A stretch of DNA of 64,000 nucleotides from Costus lasius (lineage: Eukaryota > Streptophyta > Magnoliopsida > Zingiberales > Costaceae): contig CM050453.2 of assembly GCA_027563935.2 (NCBI GenBank), positions 85,844,665 to 85,908,664 on the forward strand, read 5' to 3'. Within the stretch, counting starts at the first letter, position 1. Each line of letters begins with the position of its first letter. Under the pieces are notes generated by a model. It saw only the letters and a list, made by a program, of their open reading frames with translations. It was not told the DNA's origin and did no database searches. Shown here piece by piece: positions 43,626 through 55,568 of this stretch. A program made the position numbers and the translations under genes.

Positions 43626-45721
43626 CTTGTATTTGCCTTTGATGCACCACCATTTTTGGGCCATTTTTCTAGGATATTTTTCTTCCTTTTCTCTCTTGGA
43701 CCTTTCTTGACAACTTGGGTCTTTATGGTGATATTTATGTTTAGACCAAGATTATTGCTGTCATTATCTACGTCCTCACCTTGCTGATCAACATGCAGTA
43801 TCTCCTGCACATCTAACCTCAATTTATCAACGGCTGTTTCAATCTTCTCAAGGGCTTGCTTGGAAGGTTGACTTAGTGTTGCAAGATAGTATTGTTTCTG
43901 GCATATGCGCTTATACAAGGAAGTTAAGATCTCCTTTCCATTCCCATCAATGGTAGGTGGACAAATATTTGAACCATTGCCATCTCTTGCATACTTTGTC
44001 CACCTTTTCAGTATATAATGTTGGGGTAGTGAACACACACTATTAACAGTCAATACCTTGAAAGCATGCCTACACAAAATTCCTTTTCGCTCAAATAATC
44101 TGCATGTGCAATTCACAATAATGGAAGAAGAGTTGCAAGTCATGACTTCAGATCTAGGCATGCAAGCAGAGATTAATCTATATGTCTTTACATTAGAATC
44201 ACAATCAACACTCATTCAATCTACATACCAATCTACATGATTCATAAATTGGTCAGCCACCTCCTTATAGATTACTCGGGTGTAGACTGCAACAGCTTCC
44301 TTTAAAATATTCCCAAAAACCACAATTGGTGTACTATTCCTACTCTTGAAATTAGATTTGGTTTCTTTTTCACGGAAAAATTTAAGAGTCTTATTATATT
44401 GATCTAATAATTCAAACAAAGATAGTTTTTTCCTAAAAATTCTCTTAAAGTGAGCATTCATGCTCTCACTACGTTGTGTGGTGGTCATATCAGCAGAAAA
44501 TGTCTCAACCCGATAGCATGTAGCCCATTCTTTGCGAAGATGGTAAAAATTGTTGATCCACGAATTATCACATAGATTATATTTATTCAATAGATCCTCC
44601 CATAGTTTTTCAAATATTTCAATAGTGCAATTCTCATAAATACAATTTTTGAAATCTTGGACAAATCTAGGAAATGTGTGAATCACTTGAGACAGGTGCG
44701 TAGCTACGTTTTGAAATATGTGCCTTAGGCAAAGTCGATGGGCTGTAGTTAGCATCACAATTTGTATAGTTTTTTATAATAGCAGCTAATTGATCTATGA
44801 ATAAGATGAGAGGAGACTGCCCAGACATTTCTTATAAGAAAGTCTCAAATAACTAAATAAAAGAATCAGTAGACTCGTCATATAATAAAGCAGCACCAAA
44901 AATAATTATTTGCTTGTGGTGATTCAAGCCAATAATAAGAGCAAATGACATATCATACTCATTTATTTGAAATGTGGTATCAAAATATATGACATCACCA
45001 AAATATGCATAATCTATAATAGATATACCATCTGCCTAAAAAAAGTTTGCAATCTCTCTTGTTTCATGAGTTTCAATAGCATAAAAAAATGAAGGATCAG
45101 CTAATCGCCGTTCCTTCAAATACTTAAGTATACCACACATTTCTTTACCATACAATGTTTTCTTTCTATGTTTTTTAATATAGTTTGTGCTATCGTCTCT
45201 TATAAACCCAACTTCATTCTTATTTGCCCTAGACTGAAAATAATTATAAGCATGATGAGCTTTTATACTAGACTCCGTCATTTGATCTATAAGAGCATGT
45301 TGAAAAGGTAGAATCTTTCTGTGTGATCTAAGCATATGGACCTTATTTGGTGATGTCATCGGATAGTTATGATTAATCTCTACTTTTGATTAGGTCCAAA
45401 CCTTATTCAAGTCAATTTGAATTTAACCTGAGCCATACAGTTGGTTCTTGTCGTAGATTGAGGTTTCTTGATTCTTTGGGTTTCACACATTTGCCTCAAC
45501 CCTTGTTTACTACAAATAAATTTACGAAATCTTAAACTCCCATCTTTTCTACATTCGATGTGATATTTCTTAATAGTAAATCCCAATCTTTTAGCATATT
45601 CATTATAAAAATCATATGCTTCAGTTTCACCATAAAAAGTCGTACCGACTATGGGAACAATAGATGACGTTTCAGTATTCTCATTTCTTGTAGAATGCTC
45701 CTCGGTGTTCTCAACTTTCAC
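43511..45721 (-). pseudogene. FAR1/MuDR-type MULE transposase
   Basis: Transposase that would cut and move the MULE. N-terminal FAR1 DNA-binding domain at 45721-45407: FYGETEAYDFYNEYAKRLGF, a Cys pattern and RTNCMAQVKFKL. The linker (45359-45036) ends HETREIANFF. The MULE catalytic domain follows with FGDVIYFDTTFQINEYDMSF (Asp of the DDE triad) and HRLCLRHIFQNV. The C-terminal part at 44758-44216 has TTTQRSESMNAHFKR. A SWIM zinc finger (CTCRLFERKGILCRHAF) lies near 44060-44120, then a Lys-rich tail. Breaks: stops at about 45036, 44820-44870 and 44216, plus frame changes around 45380 and 44760. Dead, but all domains remain in order, as expected for a Jittery/FAR1-like MULE transposase. Confidence 0.85.
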
Positions 45722-46040
45722 TGATACATATGTTGCAGTGTCATCATCTTCCAGTTAACATTTCACATATTCACCATATGGATTTCAACCCAATTGAAAC
45801 ATTGAATATAGAATTCACATGATACTTCATATATATTCTTACCAACTTTACTTCATTTGGGGCATACTTAGGTTAAGATATCATGTCCTATTCTTCTTTT
45901 GACGACTCCCATCTAAGTAGATCATTGCATGTCATTAGCTCCTCACCCTTCTCCATACCCTTTTCTATATTGTCTAAGAGTCTTCTTAGCCACTATAGTG
46001 ATTATAATTTATAGAAATTCAAATTAAGGCAAATAACTAA

Positions 46041-46307
46041 GGGCTAGTTTGGTTCAGCTGCACTGCCACTACTGTACTGTCACTGTAGCACCTGCTGTTA
46101 AGGGTGTTTGATGAATCTAGCTGTGTTGTGACTGTAACAACTATTATTAAATTTATTTTATATATATTGTGTTATTAGTGTTATTAATAAATACTAATTT
46201 AATAAAATATATTAAAGTTAAAATTATATATTTTTATAATGAAATAAAAATTATTTGTAAAGTATTAAAAATACAAATTTAATAAAATACTAATTTAATA
46301 TGTATTG

Positions 46308-46355
<48 letters not shown>

Positions 46356-46747
46356 TTAGAAATACATATTATGTTAATGAATATATATTAATATATTGAT
46401 TTTGAATAAAATATGCATAATGAGGTATTATTTTTATAAACATTAAAAATAATTAAGAATTGCTTTGACATCAGCCATTGTGTAATATTATGCAACGAGG
46501 AAGGTTCGACCTTGGGTGCGGATACTTTTTAACATTTTTTTCCTTTCATTATTGAGCATGTGTGTCGAGGCGTATGCACAGTCGTCCAACAGCCGGCAGT
46601 TGCAAAAGCTGGATTTTCTAGCTTTCCGCTACAGTAGAAAAATGCGGACTGTTCTGCCGCATAAGTAGCTAAACAAACAGACAGAAAAAGTATAAAGTGG
46701 CTGCCCATCGCCCTGCCGCTGGAAGCGCCGTCGAGCCAAACTGGGCT
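46041..46747. mobile_element. Tourist-like element, about 707 bp
   Basis: Starts GGGCTAGTTTGG after TAA and ends CCAAACTGGGCT before TAA, giving inverted repeats with a few mismatches and a probable TAA duplication. Inside is AT-rich sequence with a (TA)n run. The interior ends are GC-rich and full of CAGC/GCTG words, including CACTACTGTACTGTCACTGTAG near the left. It is non-coding. The end sequence resembles that of the MITE at 4135-4274. Confidence 0.55.
46310..46353. repeat. (TA)n microsatellite
   Basis: About 22 uninterrupted AT dinucleotides. Confidence 0.98.
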
Positions 46748-46749
46748 TA

Positions 46750-47165
46750 ACATAATCAGGAATACTGAAGCTAACACAAAGAAGTTTAATAAACCTTCAT
46801 ATTCTATGCAATCAAACTCAAATTCAACGAAATATGAGTTCTACAACATAATATTTGGAATAACTACTAACTTCCACCGGCAGAGGAAAATTGGAAGAAA
46901 ATAGATAATAAAATTGAAGAAGATTGCGTTTACAATGGGAAACAACAAATGAATATCTTGCTATCTAAATGCAGAAATTGTTGCCAACATAAAGAAGGCC
47001 TCCAACGTTACCTAGACAAGGAGGTAGAGTCCGCAAAGATAGAACGAGTGGTTAGAGGAAGAAAACTTGGGAGGAGGAGCGCCAGACGGAGTGGAAGGAC
47101 TAGTCTCCAACGAGAGAAGACGAAAGAGCACCCTTTTCAGCGATAGGGAGGGAAAAATCGAAAGG
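46750..47165. other. MULE subterminal spacer
   Basis: No gene is recognisable between the Tourist-like unit and the right inverted repeat. The sequence near 47020-47150 is purine-rich (GAGAAGACGAAAGAG-like), possibly the 5' untranslated end of the minus-strand transposase transcript. Confidence 0.4.
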
Positions 47166-47302
47166 GATTTTTGTTTACCCTAGAAGCGGTACCCTAGGTT
47201 AAGGCACTTCTAGTGATGCTTTGAGATTTGCGTGATTATCCTGCTTCAAGATGCGTAAACACACGATGGCCGACCCCTTCCTTTGATTGGCCAAATAGTC
47301 TC
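47166..47302 (-). repeat. Right inverted repeat of the MULE
   Basis: Reverse complement matches 21418-21555. The outer end reads CCAAATAGTCTC. The 19-bp word CAAATAGTCTCAGTCTCAA occurs again at about 47369, 77 bp further out, perhaps a footprint or partial duplication at the element end. Confidence 0.75.
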
Positions 47303-47594
47303 AGTCTCAATAACAATAAAAAAAAAATAATATACACTACTATCATATGAATTATAAAGCTTAGTCAAATAGTCTCAGTCTCAATTAAGAGCTACACTCT
47401 TTATAGAGTGCTTTTATTGCCAACTTATATAATGGAACGATTGCCTTAGATAGTTGGTGGTATGTGATCCTAGTATTGTCAAAAGAAAATAATTAGTTAT
47501 TAGATAGTATAAATTTTGCATAGTTTTTTCCTACTAAATTAGGTTATAGTTCATCACTTTTATATCATATTTGGTTTAAAATGCTTAGTATAAT

Positions 47595-49404
47595 TGATGA
47601 CATAAAAATTTATAGTAAATTTTATGCTATTTGATAGATATTTTTGTGTCATATTCATGCCTTTTTGCTTGTTTTTAAGCTATATTTATCAAATATTGCA
47701 GAATCTACATAATTTCTTATTTTTGATGATTTTTAGGGAAAAGAGCCATATTTTGATGGATTTTGGAAGATCTGAGCGCACCAATGGATTCCAGATATCG
47801 AAACGAAGCCGCCCGTCACTTTTCATGCAAATTAGAGCAAGTTTGAAAAATACACCTCGGGTGTAATTTTTATTATGGGTATAATTTTCTGCCCAAAAAT
47901 ACACCACTGCCGTAATCATTTTTACGGGTCATAATTTTGGTCCAGAAATCCACAGAAGAAATTATGGCACTACCGTAATTATTTTTACGGCCCGTAATTT
48001 TAGCCCAGAAACATACAGAAGCAAAATACGACAGTGCCCTGGTCGAAATTACGGCCATAATTTTAATTTTGAACGAGTCTTCCGCCGCCTCCAAAAGCCC
48101 GATTTTTGCGATGCAATATTTGGAGATCCAGGCACCAAATGCCGTAAGAAGGGGTCTCTTCTATAAATCAAGGAGAAGATTTGAGGATAAGAATGATCGA
48201 ATTCTGTGAAAAATCGAGAGAGAAATCGGAAAGGGCGTCCTTAGGGCGTGGCCTATCATCAGGAGGCATAGAAGCCACCTTAGGCCACGAAATTTACAAG
48301 AAAGTTTTGCCTTGAGGAGGAGAGGATACACTGAAAATTTCAGATCGAAAGGAGTTTGATCGAAGGAAAAATCGAAGAAAGAATATTCAGGCATGAATAG
48401 TGATTTGCAATTTTACTATAGCAGTACTGTTCATCCGAGATAAAAATTAAGGTGTTATGCAATTTTTTTACACCCCCCCCCCATAAAATCAGTAACTTTT
48501 CTATTTTCCCTCTATCGAATTCTGATTTTTTAATGAATTTTTATTGTATTTTTAACTCCATGGTAGTGTAACTTTCCTTGGGACATGAGGTGTAATCCCC
48601 TTGATTTTATATGACTAGATAACTTTTATTTTGTCAGTATAATTTTGTTATGATAATTCTACTTATGTGACGATTGCCTATTATTCTCTGAAGTATTCTT
48701 ATTATCATGTTATCATGCATGTTTTTAGAGTTTTCGCAATATGGACTGAAAGGTGATTTGCTTGAGAACTTGGAACCCTAAAATTGAACATTAGGAACTC
48801 ACCGTAAGAAATTAGGTTAGTTCTTATTTTTTGATTTTAGAAGAATTATTTCCATGTTTGATAATTTGAATCTAGGATTGAGTTATTTTGTTAAACGTAA
48901 AGATCTTGTGCGAAAGTGAGGATCGGAGCGTTGAAGAACCATAAGTAGAACCTGTGTTAAGATTCGGATGCATGAAAGTGATCCTTGAGATTCCACTTGA
49001 GATAATCAACTTAGGATTCAGATGCACGAAAATGATCCTTGAGTTCTTTGATTGATGATTTACTTATTTTCAGCTTGGGATAGATCTTGCGCGAAAGCGA
49101 GAATCGGTCCCTGCATGATTGTCTGCACGAAAGTGAGATAATCTTTTTATGAAGTAAATTATATCTTTATCATGAAAAAATTAGACTGACGATATTTTAT
49201 TCATATCTAGTTATTGAAATTAAGGTGGATGAAACCCTAGTCCCAGTTTCTTTCTGATTCCGTGTCCTTTTTATCATTTACTTGCATTATAATTGATTGC
49301 TTAGCTTGTAAAAATAAAACTATTTGGTACTTAACAATAAGGTCTCTGTGGTTCGATCTCTTTCTTTATTACTTTGAGTATCTGTGCACTTACGGACTAC
49401 AACA
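47595..49404 (+). repeat. 5' LTR, 1810 bp, with TATA and palindromes
   Basis: A TATA candidate CTATAAATC lies near 48161. Upstream of it, at 47900-48060, sit inverted TACGG words such as CCGTAATCATTTTTACGG (47910-47927) and CCGTAATTATTTTTACGG (47973-47990). A poly-C run is at 48471-48482. The tail has GGTCTCTGTGGTTCGATCTC and ends GGACTACAACA. Confidence 0.85.
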
Positions 49405-49410
49405 AGTTTT

Positions 49411-49428
49411 TGGCGCCATTGCCGGGGA
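49411..49428 (+). promoter_or_regulatory. Primer-binding site (Asp-tRNA type)
   Basis: TGGCGCCATTGCCGGGGA, six bases after the 5' LTR. It differs at one position from the TGGCGCCGTTGCCGGGGA primer site common in Athila and Tat elements. Confidence 0.85.
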
Positions 49429-49657
49429 CCTTAGTTTTGTTAATATCAAAATAGTTGTTAGTATTGCTAGACTCTATTTTATTTGTTTTAGATTTAACTT
49501 TGTTTTTTGTTTTTGTAGGTTTTGGATTTTCATTGTTGTGACAGAACTGTGATATCTGAAAATTTTGAATTTTCTTGAGTTTTTTTTTTGAGAAAATAAA
49601 AAAAAATTCAATTGATTGGTGTTGGATAATCTTTCTATTCTTGATAGATTTGAATAT

Positions 49658-50954
49658 ATGTCTTTTAATCATGACTCATGGGCAACTAAAAGAGGTGAGG
49701 TATATATGCCACAAGGTAAGTATGAAGATGATTCATTATGCACTCTTGCAGATAAATTGAAATTACACTCTTATATGCACCCTACTAGGACATCTTATTC
49801 TTTTATTAGATGTGATATTTGTGGATGTTTTGATTATTATACTTCTGATTGCCAATTTTTAACTCCTTCAAATCATGTTTCTAAACCATACTTTGAGGAT
49901 ACTGAAAAATCTAGGTTAAAAATCCATACTTGAAAAATTCATGAAAAATCAAAATCAATTCATGCAAAATCAAGACAAGGAAATTGAAGATCTTAAAGAG
50001 ATAAGTAGTCAGCTTGCTTCTCAAGTAGAATCTTTAACAGCTCATAAGAAAATTTTGGAAAACCAGTTAGCACAACAAAATTGTTTATTTGAGTTTGATT
50101 TGGAAATTGAAGAAATTGATTTAGAAAATTCCCCCTCTAATTATAATTGTTTTGAGATCGAGCCTTATATGAACATTAATGAATCTCATTCTGATTTTAA
50201 TAATTGTAAAATTGATTCATCTGATAATTTATTTGTGGAAAATTTTGAGAAAATTGAATTTGAAAAATCACCTTTTGATTCTAGTGATGAAATTGATTAT
50301 TTTGATGATATATTATTTGTGGTTAAATCTGATGAAGGATATGCGGGGACTGATTTAGAAAAATCTTACTATGATTTTGTTAGTAATTTTGAAATTGATG
50401 AAGTGCATGAGGAACTTGATAAGGATTTGAATATTACAAAAATTGATGAATCTCACTCTGATGTTTTGCCCATATCTACTATTCACTCTTTTGATTTATT
50501 TGAAAAATTATGCTTTATTGAAGACTCTAATGTGAGACAGAAAAATTATTTTGATGATCCAATACTTGAATCTTTTGATGGAAGTCCTACTCTTATTGCA
50601 ATGGAAGATATAAATTTGAAGAAAGGACTAATGATTTTGCTTTCTGATAAATATAGGAAGATCATTGAATATCCTTTGAGTGGAATTGAAAATTTTGATT
50701 TTGATTTCTACATATTTGAGAAAACCATGTCAATCATGATTTATATGAAATTTTGGATGTTTGGATTAGTGGCTAAACTTTTTGGACAAAGGAAATGCAG
50801 AAAATTGTATGCAATTTACTATGGTACTGATCCACCTGCTTCACCAAAAAATTTGATTTTTGGTCAAGCTATGGACCTAAAAATTAGCGCTTCTTGGGAG
50901 GCAACCCAAGCACTCTTACTTTGCTTAGTTTCTTTTATTTTAGTTTATTTTTAG
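49658..50954 (+). pseudogene. Truncated gag-like acidic coiled-coil protein
   Basis: Starts MSFNHDSWATKRGEVYMPQG. A possible zinc knuckle reads CDICGCFDYYTSDC, with Tyr where His is expected. A frameshift near 49925 leads into EKFMKNQNQFMQNQDKEIE and a coiled coil (LKEISSQLASQVESLTAHKK), which matches the end of Athila/Tat gag. The next 250 residues are strongly acidic and Phe-rich (repeats of FEKIEFE, SSDEIDYFDD and IDESHSD, the last occurring more than once), without a recognisable fold. It ends at 50954. The capsid core is missing at the front. The acidic segment's open length of about 900 bp is notable for a defective element. Confidence 0.6.
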
Positions 50955-51003
50955 AATTAATTTTTCTTCTCCTTTTGCAGGGAAAATCAAAATTTGCGTA
51001 AAA

Positions 51004-51170
51004 TACGGCACTGCCGTAATATGTTTCACGATACCGTATTTTTGGTTCGTTTTCACCAAAAGGTTTGGTGACTTTTATGGCAGTACCGTAAGGATTTTTA
51101 CGGTACCATATTTCCTGCATATTTTTGACCTGAGAGTTTTTGTGTACATTACGACACTGCCTTAAAGAAT
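51004..51170. repeat. Internal cluster of TACGG palindromes
   Basis: TACGGCACTGCCGTA at 51004-51018, then CAGTACCGTAAGG with TTTTTACGGTACC at 51080-51107, and decayed copies (ACGACACTGCC) to about 51180. It lies about 50 bp after the gag-like frame and repeats the motif found in the LTRs. Confidence 0.85.
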
Positions 51171-52675
51171 TTCACGCCCGTAATTTGAAATCTAAATTCT
51201 GCTTATCTGATTAAGTGTTTTATCGCTATTATTTTAAGAAACTAGGTTAGAAAAATTTTTGATCTTGGGCACAAACATAAACTACTCATCTTTTTCTACT
51301 ATTTGGATATTTTTGCAGAATTTTAAAGTCCTTGGATCATCCTATAACGTATGGCAACATTTGGAATCTGATTTACTTCTGTGCAGTTTTTGATTTAGTA
51401 ATCTTAGTAGCCTTCTTTCTGCTGATACCCTAAATTCATGGTAGATTTTGATCCTTTATTTTTCATATGCCTGGAAAGAACAAGTTTTATTCTACTACAT
51501 GGTTCTGTCTGTTTTCTTTTTGGATCAATAAATCTTATTCTTGGGTATGGCTACTTTTCATAAAAAAAAAATTCATAGGTTGCTTTGCTTGCTTGCAACC
51601 TGTTATTGCTTCGTTTGCCTCCAGATCCAGAAATCTTCAAAGAGCAACTGTCCTCCACCTCTAGCCAGCACCAGCCATCATCCTCAGCACCACCAGAAGC
51701 CTCTTATTTCTTTTGCTGCCTCTTATTCTATTGATTATATTTATTTTTATAGTAGGATCTTCATTATTAACTCTGATTTTTTTATCTATGCAGTGCTATC
51801 TCTCGCCCCCACCAGTCGACGATTTTGCCTCCAGGACTGTAGTCTCCAGCATGCCACTGAAGACTACTCATCATCACTCTACTGTCGGCACCACCATCAT
51901 CAATGCTAGCAGCTCCTCCACCGGCATCTACTCCACATCAACTCTTTCCACCGGCACCTTCTTTAGACCACTAATGACATCTCTGATTTTCCTTTGAGAA
52001 AAATATTTTCTATCATTTCTTTTTAAAGCAAGAGACTATTTTTGGTCTGAGCCTTATGTATCTTAAATTACGCAGGTAAAATTTTCAAAAGGCACATCTT
52101 TGGACCCAGCTGCATCTGGCTTGACAATGATTAAACTTGCTATATAGTCTTGTGAGTATCATTTGCACTCTCTTGTATTCATGACTATTTCATATGATTG
52201 AATCTTTGATTTGCTTAGGATGTTTCATTTACTGAGATTTCTAACTGATGTTATTTCTTGAATCTATCACTTTGCATCTTTTGACTACATGAGTTTAATG
52301 CTTCACTCTTTTTGCATTGATTTTGACATTTTTGAGGTTTAAAATTTTTTTTTACTTGAATCTATGTGATGAGAAGTGTGTGAATTTTTCTATGTTTATG
52401 CATGTCAATACCAATAAATGGAGATATACCTATTATGTTGAATTTATTTCTTCAATATATATCTACTTATTGAAATCTTTCATTGATTGATGCATAGGGT
52501 TTTGAGTAGGTATGTTGTTTGATGAATGCAATCTAAGAGTGAAACTTCTTTCTTGAATAAAATAAGCATATGAGTGTAATTTTTGAATTGATGTCAATTC
52601 ATTAACCTAGTTGATGTTTAGTCCATTTTACTATTTATTGGGAAGAAAGAATCCAAGATCCAAAAAGAGTGAGAG

Positions 52676-52920
52676 ACTCCCCTACTTGGCACTGTGTAAA
52701 ATTGATAGTGGTACCGAAGATATGGGTTGAAGTCTGTAAAAAAGGAAAAGAGAGAAAAAAGAAAAATAACTCCTCTACTTGGCACTGTGTAAAATTGACA
52801 GTGGTACTGAAGATATAGGTTGATGTCTGTAAAAAAGGAAAAGAGAGAAAAAGAAAAATAACTCCCCTACTTGGCACTGTGTAAAATTGACAGTGGTACC
52901 GAAGATATGGGTTGAAGTTC
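52676..52920. repeat. Triplicated unit before the 3' LTR
   Basis: Three tandem units of about 90-95 bp, each with CTACTTGGCACTGTGTAAAA, GACAGTGGTACCGAAGATAT and an AAAAAGGAAAAGAGAGAAAA purine run (the third is cut before the run). The purine-rich runs could act as extra plus-strand primers; that is speculation. Confidence 0.85.
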
Positions 52921-53321
52921 AAATAAAAAGTGTGTATCTATGTAGGTACATATCATCAAAAACACAATAAAAGAAAATTTAAAAAAGAAAGATTTTGAAT
53001 GAAAAATATTTTGGATATCCTATTCCTATGAACAAAAGTATGATAGATTTAAACTAAAACTTGGGTGAATTCGTGAGACTGAGGTTCTATTTATTGTGTG
53101 AGTGGCAAAATTTTATTTTATCAAAGTTGTGAATCTTAAAGATTAATTTCAGAGGACGATGTATTTATTTGAAATCTTGTGCAAAAAGTTGGTGGAATAT
53201 TTAATGAGTAATTATATTTTAGAAATTTATTTTTCATAAAAAAGCATATTTCTCATACTTAGCATTGTTCTTTATTCTATTCATTTGCTTGAGGACAAGC
53301 AAAGTTTGAGCCTTATGTGTT

Positions 53322-55127
53322 TGATGACACGAAAATTTATAGTAAATTTTGTGCCATTTGATAGGTATTTTTGTGTCATATTCATACCCTTTTGCTTGTT
53401 TTTAAGCTATATTTATCAAATATTTGCTGAATATACACAATTTCTTATTTTTAATGATTTTCAGGTAAAAAGAGCCTTTTTTGTTATGGATTTTGGAAGA
53501 TCTGAGTGCACCAATGGATTCCAAACGTCGAAACGAAGCCGCTCGTCAATTTTCATGCAAATTAGAGCAAGTTTGAAAAATACACCTCGTGTGTAATTTT
53601 TATTACGGGTGTAATTTTCTACCCAAAAATACACCACTGCCGTAATCATTTTTACAGGTAATAATTTTAGTCTAGAAATCTATAGAAGAAATTACGATAT
53701 TGCTGTAATTATTTTTACTGGCCGTAATTTCAGCCCAGAAACATACAGAAGCAAAATACGGCAGTGCCCTGATCGAAATTACGACCGTAATTTTAATTTT
53801 GAACGAGTCTTCCGCCGCCTCCAAAAGCCCGATCTTTGCAATACAATATCTGGAGATCCAAGTCACCAATTGAAAAACTGTAAAAATGGGTCTCTTCTAT
53901 AAATCTAGGAGAAGATTTGAGGATAAGAATGATCGAATTTCGTGAAGAATCGAGGGAGAAATCAGAAAGGGCATCCTTAGGGCATGACCTCTCGTCGGGA
54001 GGCATAGAGGCCACCTCATGCCATGAAATTTACAGGAAAGTTTCGCCCAAAGGAGGACCGGATACACTGAAAATTTCAGATCGAAAAGAGTTTGATCGAG
54101 GGAGAAATCGAAAAAAGAAGATTCGGGCGTGAATAGTGATTCATGATTTTACTGTAGTAGTACTATTCATCCGAGATAAAAATTACGGAGCTATGTAATT
54201 ATTTTACACCCCTGTAAAATAAGTAACTTTTTTATTTTCCCTCTATCCAATTCTGATTTTTTAATGAATTTCTATTGTATTTTTAACTCTATGGTAGTGT
54301 AACTTTCCTTGGGACATGGGGTGTAATCCCCTTGATTTTATATGACTAGATAATTTTTATTTCGTCAGTATAATTATGTTGTGATAATTCTACTTATGTG
54401 ACGATTGCCTATGATTCTTCGAAGTATTCTTATTATCATGCATGTTTTTAGAGTTTTCGTCATATGGACTGAAAGGTGATTTGCTTGAAAACTTGGAACC
54501 CTAAAATTGAACATTAGGAACTCACCGTAAGAAATTAGGTTAATTCTTATTTTTTGATTTTAAAAGAATAATTGCCATGTTTGATAATTTGAATCTAGGA
54601 TTGAGTTATTTTGTTAAACATAAAGATCTTGTGCGAAAGTGAGGATCGGAGCGTTGGAGAACCATAAGTAGAACCTGTGTTGAGATTCGGATGCACGAAA
54701 GTGATCCTTGAGATTCCACTTGAGATAATCAACTTAGGATTCAGATGCACGAAAGTGATCCTTGATTTCTTTGATTGATGATTTACTTATTTTCAGCTTG
54801 GGATATATCTTGCACGAAAGAGAGGATCGGTGTCTGCATGATTGTCTGCACGAAAGTGAGATAATCCTTTTATGAAGTAAATTATATCTTTATCATGATA
54901 AAATTAGACTGACGACCTTTTATTCATATCTAGTTATTGAAATTAAGGTGGATGAAACCCTAGTCCTAGTTTCTCTCTGATTTGGTGTCCTTTCTATCAT
55001 TTACTTGCATTATAATCGATTGTTTAGCTAGTAAAAATACAACTATTTGGTACTTAACAATACGGTCTCTGTGGTTCGATATCTTTCTTTATTACTTTGA
55101 GTATCCGTGTACTTGCGGACTACAACA
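53322..55127 (+). repeat. 3' LTR, 1806 bp
   Basis: Partner of 47595-49404 with many substitutions and small indels. It has the same TATA candidate near 53897, and decayed TACGG inverted words at 53635-53790. It ends CTACAACA at 55127, followed by ATAAT. Confidence 0.85.
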
Positions 55128-55568
55128 ATAATTGAGACCAAACCGTGACCTATCACATGCAGTGATTTTGATTGCAGGGCGATCATGGGCATGACCCAGT
55201 CTCATCACAGGCGGTAATTCTGATTATAGGGTTGGGATTAATTCTTGTCACAACTAGTGGCAACACCCACCAAGCCTGATTTCTAGAGTCGATCCAACTT
55301 ATTCTCTGCAAAATCTCGAATAGAAGAGGCCACCAGTAACAATATAAGAGCCCTAGCCCTACTGGGAAGCATGAATGAGTAGTAGGAAGTAGCTATGGTG
55401 TCCTAGACAATGCCGCTACAACTAGCAACGACACTACGATTTGATTCCGAGAGGAATTTAGGACTTTGGGGGGAACCATGGCCAGTGAAGGAGGAGAAGG
55501 GAGGAAATCGATTTTGACTAATTTCTAAGAGTAATTTAGGATGAAATCAGGCAAAGAATCCAAAAGCA
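55128..55568. other. Spacer between LTR element and LINE
   Basis: No gene is recognisable. A GCGATCATGGGCATGA word near 55180 resembles GCGATCACGGGCATGA near 37200 in the split LTR, so part may be an old LTR relic. Confidence 0.4.

Larger units (their letters stand above)
21418..47302 (+). mobile_element. Large MULE with ULP1-like gene and FAR1-type transposase
   Basis: Long inverted repeats of about 137 bp lie at 21418-21555 and 47166-47302. Between them sit a ULP1-like peptidase gene (+), a second + gene of unknown function, and a FAR1/MuDR-type transposase (-) near the right end. ULP1-like genes carried by Mutator-like elements are a known plant theme (KI-type MULEs). Three insertions with their own LTR ends or target duplications interrupt it; subtracting them leaves about 10.7 kb. 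No 9-11 bp duplication was found outside the inverted repeats, so an end may be eroded. All genes are broken. Gene grouping is inferred from the repeats and from exons that rejoin across the insertions. Confidence 0.7.
47595..55127 (+). mobile_element. Non-autonomous Athila/Tat-type LTR retrotransposon
   Basis: 7533-bp element with LTRs 47595-49404 and 53322-55127 (TGATGACA...CTACAACA), flanked by the exact duplication ATAAT (47590-47594 and 55128-55132). An Asp-tRNA-type primer site follows the 5' LTR. The phrase GCTTGAGGACAAGCAAA, typical just before the 3' LTR in this lineage, is at 53287-53303. Of the coding region only a gag-like frame remains, plus, in another frame near 50890, the words ALLGRQPK that usually end Athila/Tat pol. 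Protease, RT and integrase are absent, so it depends on a relative. LTR identity is roughly 92-94 percent by eye, older than the copia and gypsy insertions. Confidence 0.85.

Noticed and set aside
21400..47320. A 9-bp target duplication for the MULE
   Set aside because: The bases outside the two inverted repeats (GCATTCGTA and AGTCTCAAT) do not match.
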